Shown here: positions 14,794 through 15,370 of the stretch, in pieces
Numbering within the stretch: position 1 is the stretch's first letter
Layout of the letters: every line of letters starts with the position of its first letter
Source of the DNA: Gemmatimonadota bacterium
GTDB lineage: Bacteria; Gemmatimonadota; Gemmatimonadetes; Longimicrobiales; Gaopeijiaceae
Reading direction: 5' to 3'
DNA length: 15,370 bases
NCBI GenBank assembly: GCA_041390105.1
Contig: JAWKQO010000008.1
Coordinates: forward strand, 1 to 15,370
Translations under genes and position numbers: made by a program
The notes under the pieces: generated by a model
What the model was told of the DNA's origin: nothing
Seen by the model: the letters and a program-made list of their open reading frames with translations, nothing else
Databases searched by the model: none

Positions 14794-14907
14794 GCGCTCG
14801 GGGGGCCACACCGATCGTTGACGACGCCGGCGGGGGTGGTTTGAGACAGATTCTTCGCTTTCCCGGCGAACCCGGGCGCAGCAGCAGTCTAACGGTCTTC
14901 ACGCTCG

Positions 14908-14937
14908 GCGCCAGCAAACATCTGGCGCGGTGTTTTT
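14908..14937 (+). terminator. Intrinsic terminator on the plus strand
   Basis: GCGCCAG (14908-14914) and CTGGCGC (14922-14928) form a perfect 7-bp stem with loop CAAACAT, followed by GGTG and five Ts (14933-14937). It could end the 13991 transcript, 237 bases past its stop, or a small plus-strand RNA beginning within the non-coding region. Confidence 0.6.
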
Positions 14938-15213
14938 CAGACGCAACAAGCGTTGACCGCATCCATCGTGGAAGCCCTGCCACGGCAAGCCGTTCCGTCC
15001 CTACGCTGAACGCCCCGCACCTGTCCGGCGTGTCAAGGGGGGGTCGAGGCGCGGCGGCAGAGGACTGGATCTCCCTGGGCGGCCGACCGGAGGCACTCCC
15101 GGCAAGTAGCCTATCGTCAAGGAGTTGGGGCGGCCCCCCTCCCCGCTCCCACCAAGGTCGCCCGGTCTCGACTCCTTCGTGTGGCCCTCGGTTTGCGCCC
15201 CTGTGCCACCGTC

Positions 15214-15370
15214 ATGGACACGCGACGGAGACCCGTGCGAAGGGCGCTGGCCCTTCTGCTGGCGCTGGCTGGAGCCGGAGCCTGTGAGCCGTTGTGGGTG
15301 GTGGATCTGGAGCAGCCCATGACCGAGGTGCCGCAGGAGTACCTGGACTGGTTCTCCGACGTCGCGACCT
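15214..15370 (+). CDS. N-terminal part of a predicted lipoprotein (partial, runs off right edge)
   Basis: From ATG 15214 the frame is open to the window end, giving 52 residues. The start is MDTRRRPVRRALALLLALAG, an arginine-rich n-region and a Leu/Ala hydrophobic core, followed by AGAC with Cys24 as probable lipidation site, then EPLWVVDLEQPMTEVPQEY. This is a typical lipoprotein signal peptide. No domain can be recognised in the short mature part. There is no clear Shine-Dalgarno sequence before the ATG; a TTG at 15193 in the same frame is a possible alternative start. Confidence 0.65.
   Translation, partial: MDTRRRPVRRALALLLALAGAGACEPLWVVDLEQPMTEVPQEYLDWFSDVAT

Larger units (their letters stand above)
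14672..15213. other. 542-base non-coding region rich in hairpins; possible small RNA locus
   Basis: No reading frame here looks like protein. The stretch holds two intrinsic terminators of opposite polarity (listed separately). Other hairpins are CCCGG-CGAAC-CCGGG (14862-14876), ACGC-AACAA-GCGT (14941-14953), CGTGG/CCACG (about 14967-14984), a bulged CCGGAG/CTCCCGG hairpin (about 15087-15102), and GGGG-CGG-CCCC (15127-15137). A perfect TTGACA lies on the minus strand at 15036-15031, without a convincing -10. Bases 14672-14740 show nothing notable. No tRNA, RNase P RNA, SRP RNA or rRNA signature is recognised. Confidence 0.45.

Noticed and set aside
13703..14983. A 426-codon minus-strand frame that would use the minus-strand terminator at 14743.
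   Set aside because: It runs through that terminator and antisense to two well-supported genes, and its sequence has no protein-like motif or signal.
14801..15154. A tmRNA-like arrangement on the plus strand: GGGGGC at 14801 could pair with GCTCCC followed by ACCA at 15145-15154, about 354 bases apart, and CGTGGAAGCCCTGCC (14967-14981) resembles a segment of E. coli tmRNA as I remember it.
   Set aside because: The near-invariant tmRNA D-region (GGxTTCGAC) and T-loop (GGTTCRA) are absent, no tag frame ending in Ala-Ala-stop is present, and an intrinsic terminator interrupts the span. A tmRNA covariance model search would settle it.

Overview
This is a GC-rich (roughly two-thirds G+C by eye), densely packed bacterial chromosomal segment. 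Genes meet by 4-base ATGA, GTGA and CTGA overlaps, GTG starts are frequent, and several products have lipoprotein or Sec signal peptides together with glycine- and aromatic-rich beta-strand tails. That points to a diderm with a high-GC genome. A free-living environmental lineage such as Gemmatimonadota is my best guess, but it is inference from gene content and style; there is no rRNA or other marker here. I see no tRNA, rRNA, CRISPR array, insertion sequence or phage gene, so this looks like ordinary chromosome.

Left part (1-2935): the 3' end of a TPR-like gene converges on and overlaps mutY (A/G-specific adenine glycosylase, minus strand). Divergent from mutY is a 430-aa protein with a C-terminal von Willebrand A domain and an intact MIDAS metal site.

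Centre (2936-8630): a tightly coupled plus-strand operon encodes a three-part 2-oxoacid:acceptor oxidoreductase, most likely a 2-oxoglutarate:NADP+ oxidoreductase. Its parts are a GltD-like FAD/NADP/iron-sulfur subunit, a fused gamma-alpha subunit (KorA) and a TPP/iron-sulfur beta subunit (KorB). A PhzF-family protein follows, and its only plausible start is a CTG overlapping the korB stop. Together the three Kor proteins would interconvert 2-oxoglutarate + CoA and succinyl-CoA + CO2, exchanging electrons with ferredoxin and/or NADP.

Next (8631-10088): a minus-strand pair, a TIGR04076-type small protein and an aldo/keto reductase, joined by a GTGA overlap. The reductase has alanine where the family's catalytic histidine is expected.

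Right part (10089-15370): plus-strand genes mostly for the cell envelope. These are an NhaC-type Na+/H+ antiporter, an LpqC/PHB-depolymerase-like esterase lipoprotein, a small beta-barrel-like exported protein, a DUF192 lipoprotein, a second beta-rich lipoprotein and, at the right edge, the start of another lipoprotein. Between the last two lies a 542-base non-coding stretch with a strong minus-strand intrinsic terminator, a plus-strand terminator and other hairpins. With the nested hairpin in front of the 13991 gene, it is the part of the window least explained by protein genes. I found no obviously new multi-gene system. The most check-worthy items are the non-coding region, the CTG start, the sequestered ribosome-binding site and the altered aldo/keto reductase.
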